Source: S5-A14a sp022766365
Lineage (GTDB): Bacteria; Bacillota; Clostridia; Peptostreptococcales; Anaerovoracaceae
Assembly: GCA_050313295.1 (NCBI GenBank)
Contig: JBNPLD010000004.1
Direction: 5' to 3' (one strand)
DNA length: 64,000 nt
Part shown: piece by piece, positions 16,523-25,201 of the stretch
Layout: every line of letters begins with the position of its first letter
Numbering within the stretch: the first letter of the stretch is position 1
Translations under genes and position numbers: made by a program
Notes under the pieces: generated by a model
The model's input: the letters and a program-made list of their open reading frames with translations, nothing else
Databases searched by the model: none
What the model was told of the DNA's origin: nothing

Positions 16523-17416
16523 CTATCTGATAGATTTAAGCATATCTATCAGTCTGTTAAGTTCTTCCTCTCCATAATATTCCAACTGTAATATCCCCTT
16601 TTTTCCTCTAGGCAAAATAGAAACTTTGGTTCCATATATTTCCTTAAGTTCTCTCTCCACATGCAAAATATTCGGGTCTCTTTGAGGAGCTTTTTTCCCT
16701 CTCTTATCTTTCTTTACTCCTGCAGCCAGTTCTTCTGTTCGTCTTACGGACAGACCTTCAGTAACTATTCTCTTACACAATTTTTCTTGTAATTCAGGGT
16801 CTTTAGTTGCCAAGAGAGCTCGACCATGTCCCGGTGATATTCTTCCCTCTGCCAGTTCCATTTGTATGGATTTGGGTAATTTCAATAATCGCAGAGAATT
16901 TGTTATATATGGCCTGCTCTTACTTACACTTCGACTAACTTCCTCCTGGGTGAACCCGTATGTATCAATCATCTGTCTGAGTCCTTCAGCTTCTTCAATA
17001 GAATTAAGATCTTCCCTCTGCATATTTTCAATTATAGCAATAACCATATTTTCCTCATCAGTGAAAGTTCTGATGATAGAAGGTACTTTTTCTAATCCTG
17101 CCGCGCGAGCTGCTCTCCATCTTCTCTCACCGGCAACAATCTCATATCTTTTCTCATCGAGTTTTCTGAGTACCAGAGGTTGAATGATTCCGTGCTCAAT
17201 TATAGAGGCTGAAAGTTCTTTGATCTTATCTTCGTCGAAATGCTTTCTTGGCTGGTTTTCATTTGGTTTTATATCATTTATGTTTACATATACCACTGAT
17301 TCTCCCAAGTCAGAAGACGCATCATCTTTTCCGTCATTCTGAGGCTCTTTGATAGGTGCCCTATTCTCAAAAAGAGCGTCCAAACCCTTTCCAAGACCAC
17401 CCCTCTTATTTTTCAT
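16523..17416 (-). CDS. parB: Chromosome-partitioning protein ParB (Spo0J-like)
   Basis: This 297-residue CTP-dependent DNA clamp binds parS. It shows the N-terminal ParA-contact segment KKRGGLGKGLDALFE and the CTP-binding region NENQPRKHFDEDKIKELS with GERRWRAARAAGLEKVP. A helix-turn-helix follows (TYGFTQEEVSRSVSKSRPYI), then a C-terminal dimerisation domain. The presence of both a parA gene and perfect parS sites makes the assignment secure. It is the chromosomal ParB; no Noc paralogue is in the window. It overlaps parA by 11 bases and ends 5 bases from parS site 1. Confidence 0.96.
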   Translation of the reverse strand: MKNKRGGLGKGLDALFENRAPIKEPQNDGKDDASSDLGESVVYVNINDIKPNENQPRKHFDEDKIKELSASIIEHGIIQPLVLRKLDEKRYEIVAGERRWRAARAAGLEKVPSIIRTFTDEENMVIAIIENMQREDLNSIEEAEGLRQMIDTYGFTQEEVSRSVSKSRPYITNSLRLLKLPKSIQMELAEGRISPGHGRALLATKDPELQEKLCKRIVTEGLSVRRTEELAAGVKKDKRGKKAPQRDPNILHVERELKEIYGTKVSILPRGKKGILQLEYYGEEELNRLIDMLKSIR

Positions 17417-18188
17417 TCCGTTCTTCCTCCCACTCTAAAAACTCATTAGCAAAGTCCATATATGCTTCTGCACCTTTAGATTTAGGATCATATTCTGTTA
17501 TTGCCATTCCATAGCTTGGTGCCTCGGCAAGTCTGATATTTCTTGGAATAACGGTGGAATATACCTTCGAACCGAAGTACTTCTTGACCTCTTGCACAAC
17601 CTGAGCCGAAAGATTTGTCCTCCCGTCGAACATACTGAGAATAACCCCTTCTATTTCCAGATTTTTATTTAAGTTCTTCTTTACCAGTTCAATCGTATTT
17701 ACAAGTTGGCTTACCCCTTCAAGAGCATAAAACTCACATTGAATCGGAACCAATACACTCTCAACTGCCGTCAGAGAATTGATAGTCAAAAGTCCAAGAG
17801 AAGGCGGACAATCAACAAATATATAGTCATACTCATCACGTACTTGGTCAATTGCGTTCTTAAGTCTTTGTTCTCTGCCCTCAAGTGCAACCATTTCGAT
17901 CTCAGCTCCTGCTAAATCAACGCTTGCCGGTATAATGTCAAGTCCCTTAATTGATGTCCCTCTGATTGCATGTCTGGTATCAAAGTTATTGTCTATGAGA
18001 AGTTCGTAAACCGTGTAATCTAAATCTCTCTTTGAAATTCCGACGCCACTTGTACTATTACCCTGAGGATCTATGTCCAACATGAGAACTCGTTTACTTT
18101 TCATAGCTAAACACGCACCCAAGTTAATGTTCGTAGTTGTCTTACCAACTCCACCTTTCTGATTAAATATAGCAATTGCCTTTCCCAA
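17406..18188 (-). CDS. parA: Chromosome-partitioning ATPase ParA (Soj-like)
   Basis: This 260-residue deviant Walker-A ATPase works with ParB on origin segregation and, in relatives, on DnaA regulation. The N-terminus reads MGKAIAIFNQKGGVGKTTTN, followed by MLDIDPQGNSTSG and YIFVDCPPSLGLLTINSL. There is no N-terminal DNA-binding extension, so this is the short chromosomal type. parA and parB overlap by 11 bases. A 106-base gap with a parS site separates parA from rsmG upstream. Confidence 0.97.
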   Translation of the reverse strand: MGKAIAIFNQKGGVGKTTTNINLGACLAMKSKRVLMLDIDPQGNSTSGVGISKRDLDYTVYELLIDNNFDTRHAIRGTSIKGLDIIPASVDLAGAEIEMVALEGREQRLKNAIDQVRDEYDYIFVDCPPSLGLLTINSLTAVESVLVPIQCEFYALEGVSQLVNTIELVKKNLNKNLEIEGVILSMFDGRTNLSAQVVQEVKKYFGSKVYSTVIPRNIRLAEAPSYGMAITEYDPKSKGAEAYMDFANEFLEWEEERNEK

Positions 18189-18276
18189 AGCACTTTCCTC
18201 CTAATAAATGTGATAACACTAATTATACTATAAATCCACTCATATTTCCAACAAAAGACCATCTGAGATTTAATAA

Positions 18277-18292
18277 TGTTTCACGTGAAACA
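18277..18292. other. parS centromere site 2
   Basis: A second exact TGTTTCACGTGAAACA palindrome, in the gap between rsmG and parA and 3 bases from the rsmG stop. Together with site 1 it brackets parAB, 1.8 kb apart and about 7-9 kb from oriC. Confidence 0.97.
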
Positions 18293-18294
18293 TT

Positions 18295-18963
18295 TTAATT
18301 TTTTCTACAGATAACAGCTGTATGTTTAAAATTGTCAAATGAAAGGTCTTCGATTTTTACAAGTTTTCCTCCCATTTTTTTAATCGCAGGCAGCGCCTCT
18401 TTTATTTCTTCTTCTACATTAGGTCCCTTAAATGCGATTAGATAGCCACCGGTTTTTACATTGGGCAAAGTGTATCCGGAAAGTTTAGCCATATTGGCTA
18501 CTGCCCTTGCAATTACCACATCTCCTCCGGTTTCGAATTCACCTTTCAAACTTAAATTTTCTCCCCTGCCATGAATAACAGAAATGTTTTTCAATCCTAA
18601 ATTAGCAACCCCTTCCTTAACAATTTTTATTCTCTTAAGCAGAGAATCAACTAGTAAAAATTGCTTGGAGGGATCAATTATAGAAAGTGGAACGCCGGGA
18701 AAGCCTCCTCCTGTACCTATATCTATCACCGTATGTGCTTTCCGGAATTCATCTAGCCGTGAAATAATAAGAGAATCTATGATATGTTTATCTATGAATT
18801 CTATCTCATCAGTGATGGCTGTAAGATTAACATTCTGGTTCCATTCTAAAATGAATCCCATATAATTCAGAAGCTTTTCACCCTGTTGGTTGTCAATATT
18901 GATTCCCAGCGATGAAGTCTTATTTACCAAATATTCAAGATGGCATAAGAGCTTATTTTCCAT
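18295..18963 (-). CDS. rsmG: 16S rRNA (guanine-N7) methyltransferase RsmG (GidB)
   Basis: This methyltransferase makes m7G in the 530 loop of 16S rRNA. The 222-residue protein shows EWNQNVNLTAITDEIEFIDK, KHIIDSL and the SAM-binding block HTVIDIGTGGGFPGVPLSII. These are followed by SLLKRIKIV and VIARAVANMAKLS. The length is normal. Its start overlaps the end of mnmG by 11 bases, the usual gidA-gidB arrangement near the origin. Confidence 0.96.
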   Translation of the reverse strand: MENKLLCHLEYLVNKTSSLGINIDNQQGEKLLNYMGFILEWNQNVNLTAITDEIEFIDKHIIDSLIISRLDEFRKAHTVIDIGTGGGFPGVPLSIIDPSKQFLLVDSLLKRIKIVKEGVANLGLKNISVIHGRGENLSLKGEFETGGDVVIARAVANMAKLSGYTLPNVKTGGYLIAFKGPNVEEEIKEALPAIKKMGGKLVKIEDLSFDNFKHTAVICRKN

Positions 18964-20875
18964 TTTTAATTCTCCTCTGTTTGCTCAACCAAATTACAAG
19001 AACATTGATATCTGCAGGTGAAACACCGGAAATTCGGGAAGCCTGACCTATTGAAATAGGTTTGATTGCATTAAGTTTTTGGGTTGCTTCTATTCTCAAG
19101 CCTTGTATTTGCGAATAATCCATATTCGGATTCAGCTTCTTATTTTCCATTTTTTTAAATCGCTCTATTTGTGCAAGTTGCTTATCTATATATCCCTTAT
19201 ATTTGATACTGACTTCCACCTGGTTTTTTTCATGTCCTGTTAAATGAGGTCTGTTTATATCTATTTGTCTGAGAAAATCATATGTGATGGAAGGCCTTTT
19301 CATCATATCTGCAAGTGAAATCCCTTGAGAAACCGGAGAATTACCGGTATCTGCCATTATTTTGTTGGCAATTTCCGGCTTAACCCTAGTATTTTCAAGC
19401 CTTTCAATCTCTTTTTTGACGTTTTCTTCTTTTCTTTTAAACTTCCGATACCTTTCCTCACTGACAAGACCAACCTTATAACCCATCTCTGTCAAACGAC
19501 TATCTGCGTTATCCTGCCTTAAAACGAGCCTGTATTCCGCTCTGCTGGTCATAATTCTATAAGGTTCATTGGTACCTTTGGTTACTAAATCGTCGATTAG
19601 AACGCCAATATAAGCGTCGTTTCTTTTCAGAATCAAAGGATTTTCGCCTTTTACGTGAAGAGCTGCATTAATTCCGGCTATAAGTCCCTGTGCCGCCGCT
19701 TCCTCATAACCGGAACTTCCGTTAAACTGTCCGGCACAAAATAAATTTTCAAGCTTCATATGTTCCAAAGAAGGACTGAGTTCCAACGGATCTATACAAT
19801 CATATTCAATAGCGTATGCCGGTCTTGTTATAACCAAATGCCGGAGACCCGGTATAGTGCGATAAAACTCATGCTGAACATCCTCAGGCAGGCTGCTTGA
19901 CATTCCCTGTATGTACATCTCATCTGTATCAAGCCCCTCAGGTTCAATGAAAGTTTGGTGCCTCTGTCTGTCAGGAAATCGATTCACCTTATCCTCAATC
20001 GATGGACAATATCTTGCACCAATTCCTTCAATCTCGCCACCAAAAAGAGCCGATCGGTGAAAATTATTTCTAATGATCTCATGTGTTTTTTCATTGGTGT
20101 ATGTGAGCCAACAGGAAATCTGATCCTTATTCAAGCAATCGTTCATAAAAGAGAAGGGAACAATCTCAGCATCACCTTTCTGCTCATGCATATCATTATA
20201 TTCCAAAGAAGAAGCAAGACAACGAGCCGGTGTTCCTGTTTTGAATCTTCGAAGGGAAACTCCAAGTTCTTTAAGGTTATCAGCAAGCTTCATAGAGGGA
20301 GCTAATCCGTTAGGACCGCTGAAATACGATGAACTGCCTATGAAAATCTTTCCTCTGAGAAATGTTCCCGTACACAAAACAGTTGTCGCACTATAGTATG
20401 CCGCATTTGTCTGGGTTATAACTCCCTTTACCTTGCTGTCCTCTAAAATCAGTTCAACAACCTCCGCCTGCTTAAGATAAAGATTCTTCTCCTTCTCGAG
20501 AGTTTTCTTCATCTCTCTGTGGTAGAGTTCTTTGTCAGCTTGAGCTCGCAACGAATGAACAGCAGGCCCCTTTGATGTATTTAACATCCTACTTTGTATA
20601 AATGATTTGTCAATATTAATACCCATCTCACCACCAAGGGCATCAATTTCTCGAACAAGATGTCCTTTGCCAGTCCCTCCGATTGAGGGATTACATGGCA
20701 TCATTGCAATCGCCTCTAAATTCATTGAAAAAAGGCAGGTTTTAAGCCCCATACGAGCAGAAGCCAGTGCGGCTTCGCATCCTGCATGACCAGCTCCGAC
20801 CACGATGACATCAAAACTTCCCATTTCATATCTGCTGTTTTCTTTATTTAATTTCTCTTCTCGTATTTTTTCCAT
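18953..20875 (-). CDS. mnmG: tRNA uridine-5-carboxymethylaminomethyl modification enzyme MnmG (GidA)
   Basis: With MnmE this FAD enzyme installs the (carboxymethyl)aminomethyl group at U34 of certain tRNAs. The 640-residue frame shows the dinucleotide fold FDVIVVGAGHAGCEAALASA and MPCNPSIGGTGKGHLVREID. It also has FKTGTPARC and GQFNGSSGYEEAAAQGL, and ends in a typical helical C-terminus. The first 17 residues (to the MGSF start at 20824) are charged and may not be translated; neither start has a clear ribosome binding site. It sits 60 bases downstream of mnmE. Confidence 0.96.
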   Translation of the reverse strand: MEKIREEKLNKENSRYEMGSFDVIVVGAGHAGCEAALASARMGLKTCLFSMNLEAIAMMPCNPSIGGTGKGHLVREIDALGGEMGINIDKSFIQSRMLNTSKGPAVHSLRAQADKELYHREMKKTLEKEKNLYLKQAEVVELILEDSKVKGVITQTNAAYYSATTVLCTGTFLRGKIFIGSSSYFSGPNGLAPSMKLADNLKELGVSLRRFKTGTPARCLASSLEYNDMHEQKGDAEIVPFSFMNDCLNKDQISCWLTYTNEKTHEIIRNNFHRSALFGGEIEGIGARYCPSIEDKVNRFPDRQRHQTFIEPEGLDTDEMYIQGMSSSLPEDVQHEFYRTIPGLRHLVITRPAYAIEYDCIDPLELSPSLEHMKLENLFCAGQFNGSSGYEEAAAQGLIAGINAALHVKGENPLILKRNDAYIGVLIDDLVTKGTNEPYRIMTSRAEYRLVLRQDNADSRLTEMGYKVGLVSEERYRKFKRKEENVKKEIERLENTRVKPEIANKIMADTGNSPVSQGISLADMMKRPSITYDFLRQIDINRPHLTGHEKNQVEVSIKYKGYIDKQLAQIERFKKMENKKLNPNMDYSQIQGLRIEATQKLNAIKPISIGQASRISGVSPADINVLVIWLSKQRRIKNGK

Positions 20876-20935
20876 AATTATAATTCTATCTCAATTCATA
20901 TTTTTAATCTCAAATTATCTCTTGAAGTAGATTTT

Positions 20936-22369
20936 CTATTTTCCCAAACAGAATCTCTCGAATACCTTATCTATTATATCACCTGTGGAAGTTTCTCCGA
21001 TTATTTCTCCCAAAAATTCATACGCCTGATTAACATCAATCTCAATAATTTCAAGAGGATGATTCATATCAGTTGCAGCTATTGCATCTTTAACAGAAGA
21101 AATAGCATTATCTATCAAAACCTTGTGTCTTACATTTGTTACTGTCAGTCTCTCTCGAAATATCATATTAGAAGATTTACTGTTAACAAAATCTTCTATG
21201 AGATTTTCAACTGTTTTGATTCCTTCTTTTGATTTTGCAGCAATAAAATAGGATTTTTCTCCAAATTTTTCTCTGACAGCCTCTTTATCAGTGTTTTTTT
21301 TAGGAAGATCCGCTTTGTTAATTAAAATAATGTGGTTTTTATTTTTGATATATTGATAAATTTCTATATCCTCATCGTCGATTATTCTTCCTCCGTCCAA
21401 TATGAGGAAAATTAAGTCGGAGGACATAATTGAGTTTTTTGATTTTTCAACCCCTATCTTTTCTACGACATCTTCTGTTTGCCTGATTCCTGCAGTATCG
21501 GTTATTACAACAGGTATTCCTCTTATATCAAGGGCTTCCTCTATGGTATCTCTTGTCGTACCGGGTATATCAGTAACTATAGCTCTATCCTCATATAATA
21601 GAGCATTCATAAGAGATGATTTTCCAACATTCGGTTTTCCGACAATTGCAATTCTTAAACCTTCTCGCAAAATCCGCCCCCTCTCTGCCGTTTCTGAGAG
21701 ATCAGCGAGAGAATCAAGTATTTTGTTGAGTTCAGATAATAATTCTGAATATATTACTTCCTCTATATCTTCATCCGGATAGTCGATATTCACCGCAATC
21801 TGAACCAAAATATCAACAAAATCCAATCGAACATCCCTTATATAATCTGAGAGGTGACCCTGTAACTGATTTACAGCAGCATGATAGGAATCATCGGTTT
21901 TTGCAGAAATAAGATCCATAACTGCTTCTGCCTGTGCCAAATCCAGTTTACCGTTGAGAAATGCACGTTTTGTAAATTCTCCTCGATCAGCGAGTCTTGC
22001 ACCCAGAAATAATGCAGTTTCCAGAATTTTTCGAAGAGGAACAATACCACCGTGACAGTTAATCTCCACAGTAGCCTCACCTGTATATGTAGTGGGGGGT
22101 TTCATATATGTTACCAAAACTTCATCAATTAAATTTCCCTTATCATCACAAATTTTCCCGTGAGTTAACACTCTGCTCTTTCTTTCCATATCAATTTTTA
22201 AGTCATCATGAGATTTAATCCCGGACATTAACACCGGGTTTGATGGTACGAACATTTTCGAAAGTATATCAAGAGATTTGTCTCCTGATATCCTGACTAT
22301 ACCAATCCCGCCCTCTCCTATTGGAGTTGAAATTGCAGCTATTGTATCATTATTATCCTGCGATAACAT
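20936..22369 (-). CDS. mnmE: tRNA modification GTPase MnmE (TrmE)
   Basis: MnmE is the GTPase partner of MnmG. The 477-residue protein has the N-terminal formyl-THF-binding domain (DTIAAISTPIGEGGIGIVRI; INCHGG), a helical domain and an inserted G domain. The G domain shows Walker A VGKPNVGKSSLMNALL, the DIPGTTRD switch, DTAG and NKAD. It ends in the canonical FCLGK with the catalytic Cys. A strong intrinsic terminator precedes it, so it probably has its own promoter or depends on read-through from khpB. Confidence 0.97.
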   Translation of the reverse strand: MLSQDNNDTIAAISTPIGEGGIGIVRISGDKSLDILSKMFVPSNPVLMSGIKSHDDLKIDMERKSRVLTHGKICDDKGNLIDEVLVTYMKPPTTYTGEATVEINCHGGIVPLRKILETALFLGARLADRGEFTKRAFLNGKLDLAQAEAVMDLISAKTDDSYHAAVNQLQGHLSDYIRDVRLDFVDILVQIAVNIDYPDEDIEEVIYSELLSELNKILDSLADLSETAERGRILREGLRIAIVGKPNVGKSSLMNALLYEDRAIVTDIPGTTRDTIEEALDIRGIPVVITDTAGIRQTEDVVEKIGVEKSKNSIMSSDLIFLILDGGRIIDDEDIEIYQYIKNKNHIILINKADLPKKNTDKEAVREKFGEKSYFIAAKSKEGIKTVENLIEDFVNSKSSNMIFRERLTVTNVRHKVLIDNAISSVKDAIAATDMNHPLEIIEIDVNQAYEFLGEIIGETSTGDIIDKVFERFCLGK

Positions 22370-22384
22370 ATCTTTCCTCGTAAT

Positions 22385-22410
22385 AAAAAACCCGCAATAT
22401 TTTGCGGGTT
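22385..22410 (-). terminator. Intrinsic terminator after khpB
   Basis: On the minus strand the 9-bp stem AACCCGCAA/TTGCGGGTT (22389-22410) is followed by a run of T. It lies 6 bases after the khpB stop and before mnmE, and so splits the origin-side gene string into two transcription units. Confidence 0.9.
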
Positions 22411-22415
22411 AATCG

Positions 22416-23318
22416 TTATTTAAGTTCTACTATAACCCTTCTGTATGGGTCCTGACCTTCGCTTCTGGTTGTAACCTTTGAATCATTTTGAAGAGCAGTA
22501 TGGATAACTTTACGCTCATATGGATTCATAGGTTCAAGCTTTTGACTCCTCCGAGTCTTAACAGCCTTTTTTGCCAATCTGTGAGCAAGTTGTTCAAGAG
22601 TCTTTTCTCTCTTGGATCTATAATTTTCAGCGTCCAAGATAACTCTCTGATACTCTCCCTCATTTTTGTTAAGAACAAGATTCGTCAAATACTGTATTGC
22701 ATCAAGAGTTTGCCCTCTCTTACCTATTATTGTACCTGTGTCTTTCCCTGAAATATCAATAAAAATATATTCCTTAGCCTTATAAGGTGTGAAATTAAGA
22801 TTTATTCCCATCTTTTCTGTTACATCTTTTAAAAATGGAATTGCAACATTTTCTTCCGGATATGGTACTCTATCTTCAATTATTGTGTTAATCGATGAGG
22901 AAGAATACCTCTTGGAATCAGTAACATCCTTATTTAAATCTGATTTTTCTCTCTCATCTTTATTATCTTCGTGGTGATCGTTATCGGATTTATCTTTAAC
23001 GGTTTTTTTATTTACGTTATCAGTATGCTTTTTATTTTTTTCTTCTCGGTTGATTTTATTATCTTTCAGTTTATCTTTGTTTGGTCTGCCTTCATCATAC
23101 TTGCATGCATGATCAATTCTTTCTCCGGACTCTTTCTTTTTCGACTCTTCCTTAAGTTCAACCCTAACAAGTGCCAGCTTTGAACCTATACCGAAAAATC
23201 CTCTGGAAGGCTCTTCCAAAACCTTAATTTCTACCTGATCTCTGGTAGCTTTCAATTCATCAAGGGCTAAATCTACAGCTGTATCAACATCTGTACCCCA
23301 TTTTTCAACAAATTCCAT
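22416..23318 (-). CDS. khpB: Jag/KhpB RNA-binding protein (SpoIIIJ-associated)
   Basis: This 300-residue protein has three parts: a Jag_N domain (MEFVEKWGTDVDTAVDLALD, with the GFFGIGSKLALVRV block), a long charged linker (about 55-150) full of Lys, Asp, Asn and Glu, and a KH domain with IIGKRGQTLDAIQYLTNLVL plus an R3H domain (AHRLAKKAVKTRRSQ). KhpB pairs with KhpA to bind RNA and affects cell division and elongation in Firmicutes. I chose ATG 23318 because AGGAAAG precedes it. It follows yidC by 70 bases, the standard arrangement. Confidence 0.93.
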   Translation of the reverse strand: MEFVEKWGTDVDTAVDLALDELKATRDQVEIKVLEEPSRGFFGIGSKLALVRVELKEESKKKESGERIDHACKYDEGRPNKDKLKDNKINREEKNKKHTDNVNKKTVKDKSDNDHHEDNKDEREKSDLNKDVTDSKRYSSSSINTIIEDRVPYPEENVAIPFLKDVTEKMGINLNFTPYKAKEYIFIDISGKDTGTIIGKRGQTLDAIQYLTNLVLNKNEGEYQRVILDAENYRSKREKTLEQLAHRLAKKAVKTRRSQKLEPMNPYERKVIHTALQNDSKVTTRSEGQDPYRRVIVELK

Positions 23319-23388
23319 TTTCTTTCCTATTCTCACTAAATCTTAGTTATTAACTGTCTTAATATTAAAATAAAATCAGTTTTAGAAA

Positions 23389-24096
23389 CTACTTTTTTCT
23401 CTTTTTAATTTTCTTTTTTTCTTTCAGTTCCTTTTTAAGTTTAGCAAATCTAACATTATAGAATATCTGAATAAACTGGCTTATAAACCAGTAAATTGCA
23501 AGGCCTGCAGGATATGATCTTGCCAACCATACAATCATGAGAGGGAATACGAACATCATTATCTTTTGCATTCCACCGCCTGCCATCTGGGTCCCCGGCG
23601 TACCAATCTTGTTTTGTATATAGAAAGCAAAAAAAGTTGCTACTCCTGCCATGATTGGAAGTATCCAAAGGTCCGGCTGACTAAGATCCTTAATCCAAAG
23701 GAAACTCTCATGGATAGCAAATATCATTTTATCCGATTTGATAAATAAAAGCGGATTTCTAAGTAGTCCGAAAAGCCCCATTATAACAATTGACTGTATT
23801 GCCATAGGCAGACAACCACCCATAGGGTTTACTCCATGCTCCTGATAAAGCTCAGCAGTCTTTTCCCTCATTAAAACAGGGTCGTTACCATACTTATTCT
23901 GTATATCCTTAATATGTGGCTGCAAATCACCCATGCTTGCCATAGATAAAATCTGCTTCTTATACAACGGATATAGCAAAAGCTTAATTATAGCTGTCAT
24001 GACTATAAGTGTGATACCATAATTGCCGATAAAATTATAGAGCTGACTTATGACAATACCTAAGGGGCTGGACATAATCCAAAATATTTTCGTCAT
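23389..24096 (-). CDS. yidC: Membrane protein insertase YidC/Oxa1 family
   Basis: This 235-residue insertase has five membrane segments. The conserved blocks are GITLIVMTAIIKLLLYPLYK (with the hydrophilic-groove region), NPMGGCLPMAIQSIVIMGLF and YPAGLAIYWFISQFIQIFYN. It ends in a strongly basic tail (KKELKEKKKIKKRKK) expected to contact ribosomes. No lipoprotein signal peptide is seen; many Gram-positive YidC proteins have one, so this is the short type. It is 17 bases from yidD. Confidence 0.95.
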   Translation of the reverse strand: MTKIFWIMSSPLGIVISQLYNFIGNYGITLIVMTAIIKLLLYPLYKKQILSMASMGDLQPHIKDIQNKYGNDPVLMREKTAELYQEHGVNPMGGCLPMAIQSIVIMGLFGLLRNPLLFIKSDKMIFAIHESFLWIKDLSQPDLWILPIMAGVATFFAFYIQNKIGTPGTQMAGGGMQKIMMFVFPLMIVWLARSYPAGLAIYWFISQFIQIFYNVRFAKLKKELKEKKKIKKRKK

Positions 24097-24113
24097 TTAA
24101 TAAACTTCCTCCG

Positions 24114-24359
24114 TTATTTCAAGGGGTCATATCCTCCCGGATTCCATGGATGACACCTTAAAATTCGTCTAATACCCAAATATGTCCCTTTAAATGGACC
24201 ATATTTCTGCAAAGCTTGGATAAAATAAGTCGAACAAGTTGGATAAAATCTGCAAGTTGCAGGCGTAAGAGGAGATATGAAAATCTGATATACTCTTATC
24301 AACAAAATAAGAGGAAAATTTAAAATTTTTATTAATTTTATTAATATGTTACTTTTCAT
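24114..24359 (-). CDS. yidD: Membrane protein insertion efficiency factor YidD
   Basis: This 81-residue protein has an N-terminal amphipathic or membrane segment. The family signature PATCRFYPTCSTYFIQALQK is followed by GPFKGTYLGIRRILRCHPWN and GGYDPL. It assists YidC-dependent insertion. The start overlaps the end of rnpA by 11 bases. Confidence 0.96.
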   Translation of the reverse strand: MKSNILIKLIKILNFPLILLIRVYQIFISPLTPATCRFYPTCSTYFIQALQKYGPFKGTYLGIRRILRCHPWNPGGYDPLK

Positions 24360-24690
24360 TCAAAACACCACTTCTCTTAAGTGCTGATTTCACAGAACGA
24401 CTCACATCTTGATATGATTTTCCCAAAATAGTATTTCTGGCAATGAAGACATAATCATAACCCTTAGGAAGATCATACTCCAAAAGCCTGACACTTTCCT
24501 TCATAAGCCTTCTCGCTCTGTTTCTACTTACGCTGTTACCAACTTTCTTGCTTGCTAAAAAGGCCTTACGGCTGTAATCAAGATTGTTCTTCTTATAAAA
24601 AAGAACTATATATCTATCTCCTACAGATTTACCTTTGGTGTAAATTCCTGAAAAGTCCTTTTTATTTCGCAAAACAGTTTTTTTCAACAT
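24349..24690 (-). CDS. rnpA: Ribonuclease P protein component
   Basis: This 113-residue protein subunit of RNase P helps mature the tRNA 5-prime end. It shows LRNKKDFSGIYTKGKSVGDR, FYKKN and the RNR-type signature KKVGNSVSRNRARRLMKE. Only 4 bases separate it from rpmH, the classic rpmH-rnpA pair. Confidence 0.96.
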   Translation of the reverse strand: MLKKTVLRNKKDFSGIYTKGKSVGDRYIVLFYKKNNLDYSRKAFLASKKVGNSVSRNRARRLMKESVRLLEYDLPKGYDYVFIARNTILGKSYQDVSRSVKSALKRSGVLNEK

Positions 24691-24694
24691 TATA

Positions 24695-24829
24695 TTATGC
24701 AGTCAGCTTCTTTCTTCCCCTAAGTCTTCTTCTTTTTAAAACGTTTCTTCCGTTTTTAGTCTTCATTCTCTTTCTGAAACCGTGTTCTTTAAGTCTCTGC
24801 CTTTTCTTAGGCTGATAAGTTCTCTTCAT
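24695..24829 (-). CDS. rpmH: 50S ribosomal protein L34
   Basis: This 44-residue L34 begins MKRTYQPKKRQRLKEHGFRK and ends RRRLRGRKKLTA. GAGG lies a few bases before ATG 24829. It is the first gene of the minus-strand transcript leaving the origin. Confidence 0.98.
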   Translation of the reverse strand: MKRTYQPKKRQRLKEHGFRKRMKTKNGRNVLKRRRLRGRKKLTA

Positions 24830-24896
24830 TTATTTACCTCCAAAATTAAAAAAGTAGTAACTGTGACACAATCTAAATTACAATATGTGCCCTAAT

Positions 24897-24925
24897 ATTA
24901 TACTCGTATAAATCTATCAAGTCAA
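24897..24925 (-). promoter_or_regulatory. rpmH promoter
   Basis: On the minus strand TTGACT (24920-24925) and TATAAT (24897-24902) are 17 bases apart, 68 bases upstream of rpmH. It should drive the rpmH-rnpA-yidD-yidC-khpB unit, which ends at the terminator at 22385-22410. Confidence 0.85.
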
Positions 24926-25009
24926 ATGATTTTTACTGATGTTTGTCTAGGGCGGAATCATAACTTTTTAAATTTCTAAGACATAGAAAAATAAAATTAA
25001 CAAAAAAAG

Positions 25010-25163
25010 TTATCCACATACCGTTAATAACATAGTATTGATAATGTTGATAACTTTTATAATTACGGAATTTCGCAATGCTAATTGGATAATTTCACTT
25101 GTGGATAACTTGTAAAAAAGATATTTATTGTGGATAACTCCCTTATATTGCAATTTATCCATA
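25010..25163. other. oriC: Origin of replication, part 1: DnaA-box cluster upstream of dnaA
   Basis: The 372-base rpmH-dnaA gap is AT-rich and carries consensus DnaA boxes. TTATCCACA lies at 25010-25018 on the plus strand. TGTGGATAA occurs at 25100-25108 and 25129-25137 on the minus strand. Near matches are TTATCCATA at 25155-25163 and TGTTGATAA at 25045-25053. Gene direction switches here from all minus to all plus. The dnaA promoter must lie in the same stretch, so DnaA probably autoregulates. Confidence 0.92.
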
Positions 25164-25201
25164 TTTTATGTAAAATAAGAATATAGATTTTTGGAGAGTG
25201 A

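Noticed and set aside
24349..24690. Overlapping open frames on the opposite strand of origin-region genes
   Set aside because: Many open frames over 60 codons lie antisense to or within conserved genes throughout the window; they lack ribosome binding sites and recognisable domains, so they are shadows of the real genes.
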